A stretch of 64,000 bases of DNA from positions 1-64,000 of the forward strand of contig QVRM01005963.1 in NCBI GenBank assembly GCA_003439945.1, given 5' to 3'. Within the stretch, counting starts at the first letter, position 1, and every line of letters begins with the position of its first letter. This document shows, one piece after another, positions 23,561-35,387 of this stretch. The translations under genes and the position numbers were made by a program. Below the pieces are notes generated by a model that did not search any database, was not told the DNA's origin, and saw nothing but the letters and a program-made list of their open reading frames with translations. Source of the stretch: Dermanyssus gallinae. Its lineage: Eukaryota > Arthropoda > Arachnida > Mesostigmata > Dermanyssidae.

Positions 23561-25315
23561 CTGGCCGGAACACGAAGCCGCCATATTATTGTAAAGGCGA
23601 CTGCCGGTACAGCAGCAGCAGAAGCAGCCTCAGCAGCTATCACTGCATCAGATGCATATTCAGAATTGCACTCTCGAGTGCCATACAATCCAAGAGAGAG
23701 AGAGATAGATACAGAGAGAGAGACATGGAGCATTGCATGACGCGATACGGCGCTTTATTTCGGCTCTCGGCCTTTGGCTCCGCCCGGCTAGACGTTGGCT
23801 GGCTAGACCAGAACTCATACATGGGTCAATTCAACAACACCCGGTTAGCCCGACACGCCGCTAACTGGCTGCTGGTAGCAGCAAGCACTGGCCGACTGGG
23901 CGGCCATTTCCAGGGCAGTATTCACTCTACGCAGCCAAAACAACACGCATTCACGCACGCATGAAAACCTTGCCTCAAGCCACAGCAATAGATAGATAGG
24001 ATGGGGGGCATTGCTACCGTTCACGCGCTTATATGCATGCTCAGTCGGTTAGACGGTCGGACAGTAGTTACCCATCTTGCCTTTCGTCGACACCAGAGCA
24101 TCAACAATCCATTCCTGGCAACCCTGCAACCCTGGCCTGCCCCTCGCCGCACCCCTCAACCTATCCCTTGCTCTCCCTCTAACAATCATTGTGGACTCAT
24201 AGGACGTAGAGATGCGGCCCTCCTTCCCCCCAACTGATACTCCCGTCGTCATCACAACTTCTAGTACTATTGCCTCTCTTTTACTGTATCTCATCACATT
24301 AAATCCTTCTTACCATCTGCTTAGGTATTGATTTGCTAATATTCGCCAGCACATTTTTTTACAGTTCATCAGCCTTGGCGGGACAATGCCGTAAAGAATG
24401 GGTTCATAAGAAGGTCTTGATATTGCTAGAACATAACTATGCTTAGTAAAGCTAATCATTATATTAATGTGTACGTAAAGTTATTTGAAGTACCCAACGT
24501 ATACTTTCTAACATAAGGACATATCAACAACTAGTAATCCGCTACCGCTCTTTGTAAATCGACGAGCCATAACGAAATCTGGTGTACTATTTCAAGAGCG
24601 ACCGGAGAAAGGATGCCCGCAAGGCTAGTATTACCGGTGCTGCCAGTGCTAGCTCTATTTATATTAGCATTAGTATCGTGGTAATACAAAATGGTCTATC
24701 CTCTAATACAAATCGGTCTATCCTATCTTATCCAAGCGTCTCGAAAAAGTAGCCCAATACAGTTTGTCAACGCCACTGTGGAGATTGGGAGCAAGAAACA
24801 GGGCCCACATACGAGTTTGCTCAAGTATTTTGTCCAAAACCACTTACTACAGTTTGACGTACCACTAGTAAGGCTCGAACGATTTACGCCAAGTTTGTAA
24901 TTGTGGCAGACTTTCTGCCATGATTAGCGCAATCAACGTTGGCCCACATACGAACAGTAAGAAGATGCTGCATGCCGAAGCTTCCGCTATAATGTTTGCA
25001 CAATTACTATTATCAGGCTAGGCCATTAAACAACAGCTTCCACAGATAATAAACACCATGGTTTGCATTACAGTACACACATAACAGATAACAGAAAACG
25101 ACATAAAGGTCCAAAGTATTTTTCTAATGCTTGTGGTTCACGTTTGAAGTCGTTAGCTTACCTAATGCAGGCTGCACCGTTATAGGCGTATTATATAAAA
25201 CCCGACGATCCACTCGCATATATGTGTATATACACAGGTTGCGTACTCCTTAGACCTGGATGTGTGGGCCTCACTTGACAGTCGCATACAAAAAGATGCG
25301 GCGTCAACAACTACA
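23561..25315. other. No gene recognised
   Basis: GA-rich run at 23693-23721 and several short frames without recognisable domains. The part 24300-25200 is AT-rich unique sequence. Confidence 0.5.
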
Positions 25316-25318
25316 ACA

Positions 25319-25319
<1 letters not shown>

Positions 25320-25362
<43 letters not shown>
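25320..25362. repeat. (TAA)n microsatellite
   Basis: About 14 TAA/AAT triplets. Confidence 0.95.
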
Positions 25363-25363
<1 letters not shown>

Positions 25364-27787
25364 CAGACCAAATTCAAACCAAAAATGCTTTAAGCTAGGT
25401 CGTCGTCGCCGCCGCTGCCGCTTTCAGCCCGGTCGTGAGCCGCCGTGAGAAATCGCGCTCCACTTAGCACTGGCGCCACTCTACTAATCACCTCGTCGTC
25501 GATTGACACCCAGACAACGATTACAACTAGCTCAAATACACACAAAAATGTCATTGACAATTCACGGGCGATGATGAAGACGAAGAAGAAGAAGAAGAAA
25601 AATATGACGAAGAGGGAGCGTGCGCGTGTTCGAGTGCATGCAATATTGCGTGTATGCAAACAAACAGCCCCTCGATGTTGTACTTCGTACAACTCGAACG
25701 CCTCAGTTCTCGCCGCCCCCCTCCCAAACGACAACAACAACAACAACAAAAAGAAAAACAATGACAGCTGCTAGCCAGCGGACAACTTGGTGGACAACGG
25801 ATGCGGAAAAGGGTTATGGACGAAAAACAATACAGAGAGAGAGAGAGAGAGAGAGTGCCAGATGGAAAGATGGCGGGGAGAGCGAGACAGGGAGAGACAG
25901 GGAGAGAGGAGAGCGCGAATGAGATAAGAGGCAAATGGGAACAACGAGGTATTGGGGGTGAGATGGTAGCGGAGGTAGACACAGACAAACAGACAGACAG
26001 ACAGACTGAAAGAAAGCGGTCGTTCTGCGGTAGTGAATGGGACTTCGGTGGACTTGTTGTTGTTGTTGCTGTTGTTCTTCGTCAAGGACCGCCACGCTGC
26101 AAAACAGCTCTCACTACTACAACTGCTGATGCTGCTGGTGGTGCTGCTCAAGTAGCAGCAGCAGCAGCAGCAGACGCAGCAGCCTGTCTGTTTGCAATTG
26201 GTGCTACGCACTCGTTGGTGAAGAATGAGCCGATTCAAGGACTGGTGGACTCGACGAACGACGAAAAGATGCGCCACAAGTTGTGCCGTAGCGGCTGCTG
26301 CTGCTGGACAATCTCACCGCTGTTGCTGGGCTAGCCTCTACCAACGCCACCACGATCTCGGCCACTGCGGCCACTGCCCGGCGGTGCCCTGACCATCATC
26401 GTGAGGTGAGAAATTGCAAATGCTGTCGTCAACCCGTCGCTGCTGCCACCGCGTCCGTTTGTCCATCCTGTCTTTCGTTTGTTGTTTGCTTTCGGGATTC
26501 GCGTGCGTCCGTCGCAAAATTACTCGTAAGTGCAAAGTCGCTGCTGTTTCTCGGTCGGCGCTGCTTTGTTCACTCGCGTGTGCGTGTGTGTGTGTGTATA
26601 TGATCAATATATCAAATGCAAAAATTAATGTATGTGTTGTACCTGCGAAAGCGTTCATGGGGCGGGGGGGGTGGGGGGCAGGGTGGATGCAAGATATGAG
26701 GCGCCGCATCTGTATGCCAAAAAATGTTTGGCTGTTTTGTTTCAGTCAACAATCCGTTAAATAGCACCTACAGCTGCAGCAACAGTTGTTGCTGCTGCTG
26801 TTGAAAAATAAACGTGAACTATAGTGTCCGTCATTCAGAGAAGAAGAGAGTCTTCTTCACTCACTGCACTTCACTCGTACAGCAGTGAGGGACAATTTCT
26901 GAGAAGTGTCCCTCCCATCCGGCCGCGCTGCTGTCCTGACGGAAGCCCGCGATACCGCCTTACAAATCCAAACACCGCCTTCCCTAACGACGAACAGCCA
27001 TTAGAAACGGCTATATTTGTTTGGCTCGTAAATATTAGGCGATTATATACGTGTATTATAATGTATTGATTGCCGTAGCGCGGCAAAGAGAAGAAGCCGG
27101 TCAAATTCAAAAGCGAACGCAATCCCAGCAGCAATCTGTCAGCAACCGATATACCTGCCCTGCTACGCTAGTCGCTCATAACTGACAATGCGACAATCTG
27201 CAGTGAATTCGGTGGAGAACTGACTCGCTGGGGATGCAGCCTTATGATCTGGTGGTCGGTTACCAGATGCGCATTTCCTAGTTCAGCAATTAGGTAACGC
27301 CAGTAACAGCAGGGTTAGCATTCAGCAATGAAAACGATTATTATTTTCGTATATTTTGCATGGTCACATATTTAACAAGACTAACAAGAATCTAGTATAG
27401 ATAACCAAATATTTAGATACCATTATCCTCTGTCACTGTAAAATATGTCGAGAAATTCTGTCTCGAGATAGACAGAAACAATAAATAAGTAATGGTGGAC
27501 GAGGTGACAGGCTCGCGAAGGCCGCCAAATCGCCGCTGAGCACAGCATTGGCTCTGTAAAACATAAAAATTGCATCGAGTGCCTGGACCTGCATATCTCT
27601 GCACGGAACCGCCTTGTGCACTCACCTGATCGTCCCTTATAGTTCACTAAGTTATAAAAGAACAAAGTTCAGCTTGTTAGACACACTTGCGTAGCTGGAG
27701 TTTAAGCTAAAGCTATGATGATTAATATAGCTTAAATGTACCCAGAGCTTAGTACGTCGAGAGCAGTAAACATCATTGTATGTAAGT

Positions 27788-27824
<37 letters not shown>

Positions 27825-28037
27825 AGAGGAGAAGGGCAAACGAAAGGCAACTTAGCGGGTCTGCTTGCGGAGTTTCCACATTTTGCTTAATCTCCAACAC
27901 ACTACGCTTAACGTCTACCAATAAAGTGCCTCATTAGAGGAACTGCTATTACACCTAGGAAAAGGTGCGGTACTAATGAATGGTGCAAAGATATCGCCAA
28001 CCATGCGACTTAGCAGTATGTGAAGTACCACCATAGC

Positions 28038-28078
<41 letters not shown>

Positions 28079-28185
28079 TCACGTACCAAAGTCTACATGC
28101 CAGCATGAATGTTATTTTCCTACACGTGTATACCCGTATACGTATCGGAAGGCTAACATGCTTATGCTGATTTTTATGTAGCTTA
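25363..28185. other. No gene recognised; mixed microsatellites
   Basis: GAA triplets near 25581-25600, CAA at 25732-25750, (GA)n at 25833-25853, (ACAG)n at 25979-26004, (CAG)n at 26155-26172, a G-rich tract at 26661-26679 and TA arrays at 27790-27822 and 28048-28075. TATAAAAG at 27653-27660 has no convincing initiator at the right distance. Frames of 140 to 177 codons here are shadows of these repeats. Confidence 0.55.
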
Positions 28186-30330
28186 TTAACTGGCTCGGGA
28201 GAGAGAAGCGCGCGAGAGAGAGAGAGAGAGAGAGAGGGGGGACAGAGGGAAGTCGAGAGAGAAAGAAAAACGAAATTGTCTCATTGTGGCGACCCGAGTG
28301 GAAGAAGGAGGTAGCCGGTGGCCGCGTGACTCAGAGTCAATATAACGTACGACGAATACCGAACGAAGGAATATGTGAGCGCTTGCACGCGCAAGAGGAA
28401 ACGTTGCAAAAAGCGACAGAGGCAAAACAAGTCTGGGTGGTAGAAAGAATACAAAAGAGAGACAGAGAGAGAGAGAGCGAGAGTGCATTCCATCTTGTCG
28501 TCGATGTTCGGTGCGAGCACGATATATGCAGCATAACGACGAGGCTGCCGCCGCGGTGACGGGTGGCATGAGAGATGGCTGCATCGGATGACATCGGCAT
28601 GGCCGCCCCGACCAGTAGCCGGCCCAGTCGTAGTAGTAGTAGTAGTAGTCGCTGTAGTAGTGGCAAATAGTAGGTAGGCAAGCACAAAACTTTGGCGGCC
28701 ACGTTGCCACCTATTCCGGTTCCTTTCCGCCGTTCCCCGACCCGCTGTTGCTGGAGCCGCAGCCGCAACGAACGACCGGGTCGTAGTCGGCCCCTCTAAT
28801 TTCGCCTGCCTCTTTGTTGTTGCTGTTGCTGCCGTTGTAGTTGTCCTTGTTGTTGTTATTGTTGTTGTTGTTCTTGTCGTCGTCGTCGTCGTCAGCAACG
28901 CCTGCTCGTCTGCTTGGACGTCTTGGTCTCGTTGGCCGTCATCGTCGCCGGCATTGTCGTCAGTCGATAGGGAACCGCGGGCCGAATAGAACGAGCCTTC
29001 TAGCAGAAGCAGCAGCAGCAGCAGCATCACCAACAGTGCTAGAGGATCTAATGCCTAATGCTTGGCAACACAGCGATCGTTGTTGGCCTTAAGAAGCGGC
29101 GGCGGCGGCGCTGGCGGACACCGGCCGAAACTACAGGCTAGGGGACAAAAAGGGCAACGGGTAGTAATAGGGGCAATAAAGGGATGGCGACTCAGCATTG
29201 CCTAAGTCGTATCCGGATTCAGCTTTCTCTTCGTATCTTTTTCTCTCCATTTGCCTCGGTTCCCGTCTCTCTCTCTCTCCTCCCTCCCTCCCTCGCTGCG
29301 TCTCTCATCAGCCATTTTGCCATCCCGTTGGGGCAAGCCGTCGCAGCCGAGCACAGACCCGCTGCGAACCTCGTCCGCCTGCTGCCGCTACGGCTGCTAC
29401 CGCTATTACTACGGCTACAACTACTATTACTACCTCCGGCATAGCCTGTATGACGGCAGGAGAATATACATTGGTGGGCGGTCAGCCGCTGCCGCCGTCG
29501 TCGTCGGTCGGTCGTTCTTCTAGGCCGTCATCCTTTCGATTCCCTCATTCCTCACCCCTTCAACCCCCCTCATTCCCTTATGCACCTCATCGGTTCGGAC
29601 GGCCGCTCGTTCGCTACCCTTAGACTGACTCCCTCCGCCGCAAACCCCAATGCTGGAGGAGCTGACACCCCTCACACACCGCATTCACTCCTCCCCCACC
29701 CGCGTCCGCGTGCTTTAAGGGGCTGAGAAGCAAGGAATTGGGATTCCACAACGTTTCGTTGCTGCTGCTGCTGCCGCGGCTGCTGCAATCGCCTGAGCAG
29801 TAGGCCTCAGCATACTGCTGGCGCTGGGGCAACGGTGGTACTCCTGAGTGGTTTGCAGGATGAAGCACGTAGGTCTTTTCCGGACGATCGCGTTCTCTCA
29901 TCTCAGCAGCCAGCCTCCAACAACGGACCTAAGCGAGCGAGCGAGCGATCGCCGACCGACAGGCGAGTGAGAGCGCTACTCGCTGCTGCTGCTGGCCGTC
30001 GCTATCAAGGCTGAGCTGCCACCGCAGACGTAACAGACGTAGACGTCGGCCAAGTACCAGCGACGACCAGACCGATCTTCGTCATGCCCCCTCTGCCCCC
30101 GCTTTTACCCACTGCACCCTGCAACCCCCCCCCCCCCGCCACTCCTTCACCCCCAATCCTCATCTGTACCCGGCAGCTCGCTAGCCACCCGCAACCATCC
30201 GTACGTACATAGAGGAGGAGAATAAGGAGGAACCACAGATAGAACGCAACTCTTAGGTTGTTCGTTATAAGGACAGGCGCACGCATGCTGCCCTCGCCAT
30301 AAACATACATACGAGTATATGTGCATTCGT
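28186..30330. other. Triplet- and GA-rich region without a recognised gene
   Basis: (GA)n at 28216-28236 and 28460-28480, TAG triplets at 28629-28651, TTG/GTC triplets at 28816-28896, CAG/CGG triplets near 29008-29112 and a C14 run near 30126-30139. The longest frame in the window outside transposons by simple length (28281-29033, minus strand, poly-Thr) comes from the triplet period. Confidence 0.55.
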
Positions 30331-30534
30331 ATATATATATATATATAGATGAGAGTGGATCGAAAGGTTCTGATACATATTTATAAAAAAAGGAACATTT
30401 ATTTAATCTTCAAAAGTGTTTTTGCTCGCTTCAAAGTCGCTGCCGCCCACCGCAATGTAATCGTGCCACAATATTTTCCACTCCTCAAAGCATTTTTTTA
30501 ATTTGAGTTGCTTTTACAATTATTTGTATCTCTA

Positions 30535-30555
30535 CAGGGTGCGTCAGCTAAATCC
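30535..30555 (+). repeat. Left terminal inverted repeat of DD37D element
   Basis: Starts CAGGGTGCGTCAGCTAAATC. It is complementary to 31809-31829 at 20 of 21 positions and is preceded by TA. Confidence 0.95.
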
Positions 30556-30655
30556 AATTTCGGCGGGCTACCCAGCATAGACGGAAGGCGTTAATTCAGA
30601 ACGGTTTGCGTTAGCAGACAGCCCACTCACAATAGAACAAAAACGCATTGTCATC

Positions 30656-31636
30656 ATGGACGGCCGCCGCAACCTGGGTCCAGAATATGACCGAAGAACA
30701 ACCGTTATCCAATTGCTTTTTGCCGGATATCGGCCAGCCGAAATCGTCAACATCACTGGATTTAAAAGAGCAACGGTCTACGACATTGCCCGACGCTACA
30801 GAGATGCAGAAGAGACAGGGCTAGGTAGTGCAACACCTGGAAGGAAGATTCACAACCGTCGACGAGAAGTGAGGACGCCAAAAGTGATCAAAATTGTGCA
30901 AAACTGCGTTTTTAAGGATCCAAGTCTATCGATGCGCCGTTTAGCGATCAACTTCAATATGAGTGATTGTTCTATGCGTCGGATTATCAACGAAGAACTG
31001 CGCTACAAGTCTTACACGTTTAAAGTCAGACAGATGTTGTCTCAGGCCGCGAAAAATAAGAGGATGACTTGCTGCCATCTCATCCTCACGTTTTTGAGAC
31101 ACGAAATGGCGGGACATCTTCGATTCTTCTCCGACGAAAAAATCTTCACCATTGACCAAAAACATAACCCGAAAAATGACCGGTGGCTCGCAAAGAACCC
31201 TGAGGATGTACCAATCGTGCATAGAACCAAACATCCTGCCAGTGTGCACGTCCTATGTGTTGTGTCGAATGAAGGAGACGTAATGCCCCCACACTTTTTT
31301 GGCAGACACGAAACCGTAACAAAGGAAGTGTATTTACGTGTTCTGCGAAGCGTGGTAAAACCATGGATTGATAGAGTGTCCAATGGAAGGCAATATGTCT
31401 TTCAACAAGACGGCGCTCCCGCCCACACCAGTAATCTCGTCCAGGATTGGCTACGGGGCAACATGACGGCGTTCTTGGACAAAACGATATGGCCCCCTAG
31501 CAGTCCAGACTTGAATCCCCTGGCCTTCTATGTATGGGGCGTTGTTGAGCAAGAGACTAACAGGTCTCGACATGCAAATACAGAAGCGCTACGCAGAGCC
31601 ATTGTCGAGTCGTTCAAGAATCTCAATCCGCTTTGA
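30656..31636 (+). pseudogene. Transposase, DD37D-type Tc1/mariner, inactivated
   Basis: The 326-codon frame encodes a cut-and-paste transposase. Residues about 14-48 and 92-115 form two helix-turn-helix DNA-binding segments (for example AEIVNITGFKRATVYDIARR). The catalytic core shows FFSDEK (Asp160), QQDGAPAH (Asp252) and SPDLNPLAFYVWG. The last motif normally carries the third metal-binding Asp, 37 residues after the second, but here codon 31523-31525 is GCC (Ala290). The stop at 31634-31636 is premature: the +2 frame continues from about 31633 as KKACGRFRARTESVIAAGGG to a stop at 31705-31707. A one-base indel has thus removed the usual C-terminus. Coding-like sequence (LTIEQKRIVI) is open upstream of the ATG back to 30581, so the ancestral start may have been further 5'. 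Confidence 0.93.
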
Positions 31637-31702
31637 AGAAGGCCTGCGGGCGCTTTCGCGCCAGAACTGAAAGTGTAATTGCTGCTGGTGGTGGCTACAT
31701 TG

Positions 31703-31708
31703 AATAAA
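31703..31708 (+). terminator. Polyadenylation signal AATAAA of the transposase gene
   Basis: AATAAA overlaps the ancestral stop codon (31705-31707), an economical layout seen in compact transposons. Confidence 0.5.
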
Positions 31709-31808
31709 AATGTTCCTCAGGAGGTACCTAACGGCATGTAAAAAAAATTACCGAAATATCTGTTTTTCTTTAGACATAAATTGCGAAACGGGCGATGACG
31801 TTTAGTCC

Positions 31809-31829
31809 GGATTTAACTGACGCACCCTG
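31809..31829 (-). repeat. Right terminal inverted repeat of DD37D element
   Basis: Ends in GACGCACCCTG and is followed by TA at 31830-31831. It pairs with 30535-30555 with one mismatch. Confidence 0.95.
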
Positions 31830-32779
31830 TATAGTATCGACACGTGGAAGCAGGAAACATCACATAGAGCCAGGTCTGGTGAATATGGAGGTTGCGGAAA
31901 TATACAAATCAATTTTTTCATTATTTGCCAAAAGTTGTTTGTTGCCCAGAGTTGAGACCCCTTGCGTTCTTAAATGTTTGCGGTAGCATTCCTTACTGAC
32001 CAGACCCCCAGATAGCAGAAAAATTGTGAAAGATGATTTCTTTGCAAAAGAAAAACAGTTGAGAAACCTTAGTGTTGGATCTGCTCTGTCTAAATTTCCT
32101 CGCTCTTCTTGAAACCACCACTGGGACGATTGGGCTTTGGTCTCGACGACATCACGCAAAACTCGCCTCCTGTAATCACTCTCTGAAGCAATTCGGGGTC
32201 TTCTGCTACCGCCTGACGGTGCAAGTCAGACAATTCTCGATGGGCATCTATTTGCTAATAATTCAAAATCGTGGAACGAACTTTGCTCCCGGCGCACCAA
32301 ATATCGGCCAAGACTGTTAAAACTGATCCGTAAGATATATCCAATTCCTCAGCTATCTCCCTGGTACTAACTCGACAAACTTTTCAACGCTTGCTTTTGT
32401 GATTGACGCCCAAGGCTTTTCCGAACAGGAATCATCATCAGTCCGTCCCGAAATCGACGTTACCACGTAAACACTGTGTTTTGGGACACTGCCTAATCAC
32501 CATAAGCGGTTCAAAACTTTTTAAGCACGTTAGAACATATGATACGGTTTTAACACAAAAATGTATGCAGATTCGTTGCTCTTCCACGTCGGGCCCTTAC
32601 AAATCGCCAAATTTCGTTCTCTTTGCTTTTTTGAGCGTACCTCATACAATAAACGCCGCCATCAATTGCTCCGAAATTTGGCTTATGTGTAGCCGACGAA
32701 TGGCGCTTCTAAGCAAAATGAACAAGAACACCTTAAAGGTTTCAATTAATTTCTTTAAATTCAAAGGTCTGTCCTCGTA

Positions 32780-32995
32780 TAGACGTACCTGTGTACGTAT
32801 ATATATTCAATTCAATTTTTTTTTCAATTTAGACATGGTTTATTTACGGAACTGCATACATTCACATGGTTAAGTGCTCGTTATGAAATATGGTACAAGG
32901 GTTTGGGAATGAAAGGAGAAAAAGAAGAAAATAAAAACAGAAGTTAATACCTATACCATATTATTGGCCATTCTGATGATATATATATCTATATA

Positions 32996-33032
<37 letters not shown>

Positions 33033-33570
33033 GTACAGAAACCTGTTCAAGCTTGCCTAGGTGAAACTTTAATATCAACCAAGTGGTCCAAGAGGCGAAA
33101 GCGAGCTTAATGAACGGAGGAACGAAATGGAGCAGGGAAAGAAGTGGGCCGAAGAACGCTCGAAACGGACATGAACGGAGGGAACGGGGATCATTTCCGT
33201 GGTTATCGTCACCCTTTGGCCACCGTCACCACCATCATTAGTAATGTCGATACGAGCGTTGTCGTCGCAGCAGCCTAACCCACATCATAACAAACATCGT
33301 ATATGTAGATGAAAAAAAGTGTACATGCGACGTCGCCAAACGTAGGGCAGCATGTTGATTTGTGTCCGTCTGCTTTCGCTGTCGTTAGTGGCTGGTGGTC
33401 AGTCGCTGCTGTTGCTGCTGCTGCCGGTAGTAATAATGATGATTCGACTGGCGCCTGCCGCTAAGCTTGGTTGGTTCGCTGCGGTGAATGACGAATCAAC
33501 GAATTAGCGAACCAATGAACGATCTGACGGTGACTGGTCAACACTAAGTGACGACTGCTTTCTTTGCTAA
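32780..33570. other. No gene recognised; interrupted (TA)n at 32979-33029
   Basis: The TA array carries TATC interruptions at its start. The rest is unique sequence with ACC/CAT and CTG triplets. Confidence 0.55.
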
Positions 33571-33574
33571 GCAC

Positions 33575-33650
33575 CGAAGACAACAACAACAACAACAACA
33601 ACAACAGCAGCAAGAACAACAACAACAGCAGCAAGAACAACAACATATCG
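33575..33650. repeat. (CAA)n with repeated CAG-CAG-CAAG units
   Basis: CAA triplets interrupted twice by the same CAGCAGCAAGAA block, so a higher-order tandem repeat is present. Confidence 0.85.
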
Positions 33651-33711
33651 TTCAGCATTTAGTGGCACCATGACGGTCGCTGGCATTTCTGCTCTCGGCT
33701 GTGTCAGGTGT

Positions 33712-33732
33712 AGTGACCGTACTACGGTCACT
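33712..33732. repeat. 21-base near-perfect palindrome
   Basis: AGTGACCGTA and TACGGTCACT are separated by one base. Outer TGTCAG (33702-33707) and CTGACA (33731-33736) extend the symmetry with an interruption. Such compact dyads can be protein-binding sites or transposon-end remnants. Confidence 0.7.
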
Positions 33733-33739
33733 GACATGC

Positions 33740-35080
33740 TACCTGAGGGTCTCTTCTGTTCTCGCTCTTTCTCTCTTTCACATTGTGTCTATTCTTTCTT
33801 CTCACACGGAGAAAGGAAGATAGAAGTGAAGTGGGGGAGCGGTGGTAGCGGATAGGGAAAATATAGAGAACTATAAGAATGCCTGGTGAAGAGGAGGAAA
33901 ATCAATAGCGAGACAAGTGGGTAGAGGAAAATTCGGTGATGGGAACAAGTTGCGGGAATTGGGTTGGCTCTGGCTGACATAATGCCGCATAGGGCTGCTC
34001 CGATGACGACTACAACAACAGCTACTAATACTATCGCTACTGCTTCGACGTCCGGTGCGGTTGTCGTCCGTTGTTGTTGCCCCAGCTGCTGCTGCTGCCG
34101 CCGCCTCCACTAGGCCCACTGAGTGCCTGCCTGCATGCTTGGGCATGAGGCATAAACGAGAAGAAAAGCATCATTGCCGTAGGCTGACCGGCGGCAGGCA
34201 AAACCCAGCGGATGGCCCCTGCAAGCGTTTGGCACATGGCAGCGGACAGTCGCATGGACGACAGGGCCGCGAATGCGAGGAGAATCGGGCAAACGCCGAC
34301 GAGATTGATGAGCGTCTTAACGGAAAATGGCAGTGTGTGGCCGAGTGAGCGGAAAGGGAGCAACGCAAAGCAAACCAAAGCAGGCCAAACTTTCCCCCTT
34401 CCCCGCCCCGCATCGCCCTACGTGGCGTCCCTCTGCCATTACAGGCCGCTGTTCGCCGCCCCACAAACACCCCTAGTTCGCAGACCCTAACTTGATCCCC
34501 TTGTTCAGCCCACGCGTCTTGCCACCCCGAACACCTACCCGGCCGGAGTGAAAACGTGGGGTATTTCCGACGGCACCAATCAACATCCATGCCTTGGCAG
34601 ATGGCGTGGGGGTTTGGGTCAAGGGGCGCGGAGGTGGGGCTGGGCGTAACGTGCTCGTTGCCTGCTACGACGGCGGCGGCGGCGGTGACTTCTGATATGA
34701 CGATGCGCAGCAAGTTTTCCGTCCGCATCGACGCCCGTGTGTCTAGCCACTCGTCCATCCGTTAGACAGCCTGCGTGATGACGGTAATGATGACAATCAT
34801 CGCGTTTAGTCTTCTTCATACGTAAAAGGGCTGAGTGGCCATATGAGAAGGCTGTAGGATTGACGTTGAGGGGGGGGGGGGGGAGTGAATGCGTTGGAGA
34901 GAGATAGAGAGAGACAAGAGCATCTATCATTCTATACAAATTGCTATAGTGCACGCGTGCGTATGCGTAGCACGTGTCACCTCAGGTGTTCCTACGTATC
35001 GCTTGCGTCGCCTGTCTTTCGCACTCCAAATATGTAGGGCGTAAAATGCCCATTGTCTACGGAGAAACAGAACTTGTAAG

Positions 35081-35125
<45 letters not shown>

Positions 35126-35326
35126 TATATAACTCAATTTATTTCACACTTTATCGTGTAATTATACCTAGTTGTGTCTTATAGAGCTGACATTTGGTGA
35201 GTATATTCATATATACATTTTGATTTCTACTCGTAAAATACATATGTTCATATGCCAACATCTTCAGGATGATAAAACGTTCATTTCCGTAAGTTGGAGT
35301 CAATGACCTGATTTGATTACAATTTC

Positions 35327-35387
<61 letters not shown>

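Larger units (their letters stand above)
30535..31829 (+). mobile_element. Tc1/mariner transposon, DD37D-type, 1,295 bp with TA duplications
   Basis: Terminal inverted repeats of 21 bases start CAGGGTGCGTCAG and differ at one position between the ends. The element is flanked by TA on both sides (30533-34 and 31830-31), the target duplication expected of this superfamily. It holds one plus-strand transposase gene and an AATAAA at 31703-31708. It lies inside an older mariner relic of opposite orientation, so it inserted later. The 37-residue spacing of the last two catalytic positions points to the maT/DD37D group of the superfamily. The copy cannot make a working enzyme (see the coding entry), though intact ends mean it might still be moved by an enzyme supplied elsewhere. 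Confidence 0.95.
30348..32777 (-). mobile_element. Decayed mariner-family transposon, split by a later insertion
   Basis: Read on the minus strand, the pieces follow the order of a mariner transposase. They are an N-terminal EQRICIHFCVK near 32560-32590, a helix-turn-helix STREIAEELDISYGSV near 32330-32370, a degraded first catalytic region near 32150, the signature PQPPYSPDLA at about 31865-31895, and the C-terminus KKCFEEWKILWHDYIAVGG ending with a stop at 30403-30405. Several in-frame stops and frameshifts make it non-functional. The signature and C-terminus are separated by the DD37D element at 30535-31829. Without that insert and one TA the relic is about 1.1 kb, slightly short for mariner. 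The outer limits are inferred from weakly matching ends flanked by TA (30346-47 and 32778-79). Confidence 0.8.

Noticed and set aside
27653..27660. TATA box TATAAAAG
   Set aside because: No arthropod-type initiator at the proper distance and no gene downstream; the motif is common in AT-rich DNA.
28281..29033. 250-codon minus-strand frame
   Set aside because: Poly-Thr and poly-Leu produced by TTG/GTC triplet arrays; overlapping frames are equally long.
30941..31383. Minus-strand frames of about 72 to 113 codons
   Set aside because: Shadows of the DD37D transposase gene.
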